Source: Bacillota bacterium
GTDB lineage: Bacteria; Bacillota; GCA-003054495; Carboxydocellales; JAJZTU01
Direction of reading: 5' to 3'
Length of the DNA: 6,281 nucleotides
NCBI GenBank assembly: GCA_021848765.1
Contig: JAJZTU010000203.1
Coordinates: forward strand, 1-6,281
The notes under the pieces are model-generated. The model saw only the letters and a list, made by a program, of their open reading frames with translations, searched no databases and was not told the DNA's origin. A program made the translations under genes and the position numbers. Below are positions 6,178 to 6,281 of the stretch, piece after piece (the first letter of the stretch is position 1; every line of letters begins with the position of its first letter).

Positions 6178-6281
6178 CCCTAATCTCAGTACATGCTCCT
6201 GACATGGGCGGGGACGGAACGATATGCCGATGCACCGGTTGACCTTGGCCCCACTCTGGGCGGCTGGGGTCGACTCCGGGT
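6178..6281. other. Contig tail, no recognisable gene
   Basis: 104 bases follow the HyfB-like stop. No clear Shine-Dalgarno and start are present for the membrane subunit (HyfC/NuoH-like) that usually follows closely. Frames starting at ATG 6194 and ATG 6224 stay open to the edge, but their peptides (MLLTWAGTERYADAP..., MPMHRLTLAPLWAAG...) are not recognised. The last 77 bases are about two-thirds G+C, higher than the preceding gene. This could be a regulatory gap, the start of an unknown gene, or an assembly-edge artefact. Confidence 0.4.

Overview
The window looks like a short contig from a Gram-positive anaerobe of the Clostridia/Peptococcaceae type (Desulfotomaculum- or Pelotomaculum-like). 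The grounds are a Firmicutes-style PhoR sensor kinase, strong AGGAGG-type ribosome binding sites, TTG and GTG starts, moderate GC, and a group-4-hydrogenase (HyfB-like) membrane subunit. The genus is inference. All genes lie on the + strand.

Layout. Bases 1-9 match the 3' end of a standard Illumina adapter and are probably not genomic. Next comes the 3' part of a PhoR-type histidine kinase (to 1355), closed by a strong hairpin. About 400 bases without a convincing gene follow. A 59-residue charged protein of unknown function (1807-1986) and a two-CBS-domain protein (2054-2482) then form a probable small operon. A hairpin buries the Shine-Dalgarno sequence of the CBS gene, and a good intrinsic terminator follows it. 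A patatin-like phospholipase (2640-3608) stands alone between that terminator and another hairpin.

The most unusual stretch is 3609-4101. It holds a near-consensus sigma-A promoter (TTGATA-17-TACAAT), then about 340 bases of leader containing six to seven tandem copies of a 24-base unit, then a GC-rich hairpin whose left arm is itself a decayed repeat copy. A strong ribosome binding site follows, then a 691-residue HyfB-like proton-pumping subunit (4102-6177). The arrangement suggests a regulated leader for a hydrogenase or complex-I-like operon. The last 104 bases are more GC-rich and show no recognisable next gene.

Functionally the genes are separate units: phosphate-type signalling, a probable nucleotide-sensing CBS protein, a lipid hydrolase, and an energy-conserving membrane complex whose partner genes would be expected beyond the right edge. 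I see no mobile element, CRISPR array, tRNA or rRNA. No wholly new system is proven. The repeat-bearing leader and the occluded ribosome binding site are the best candidates for undescribed regulation.
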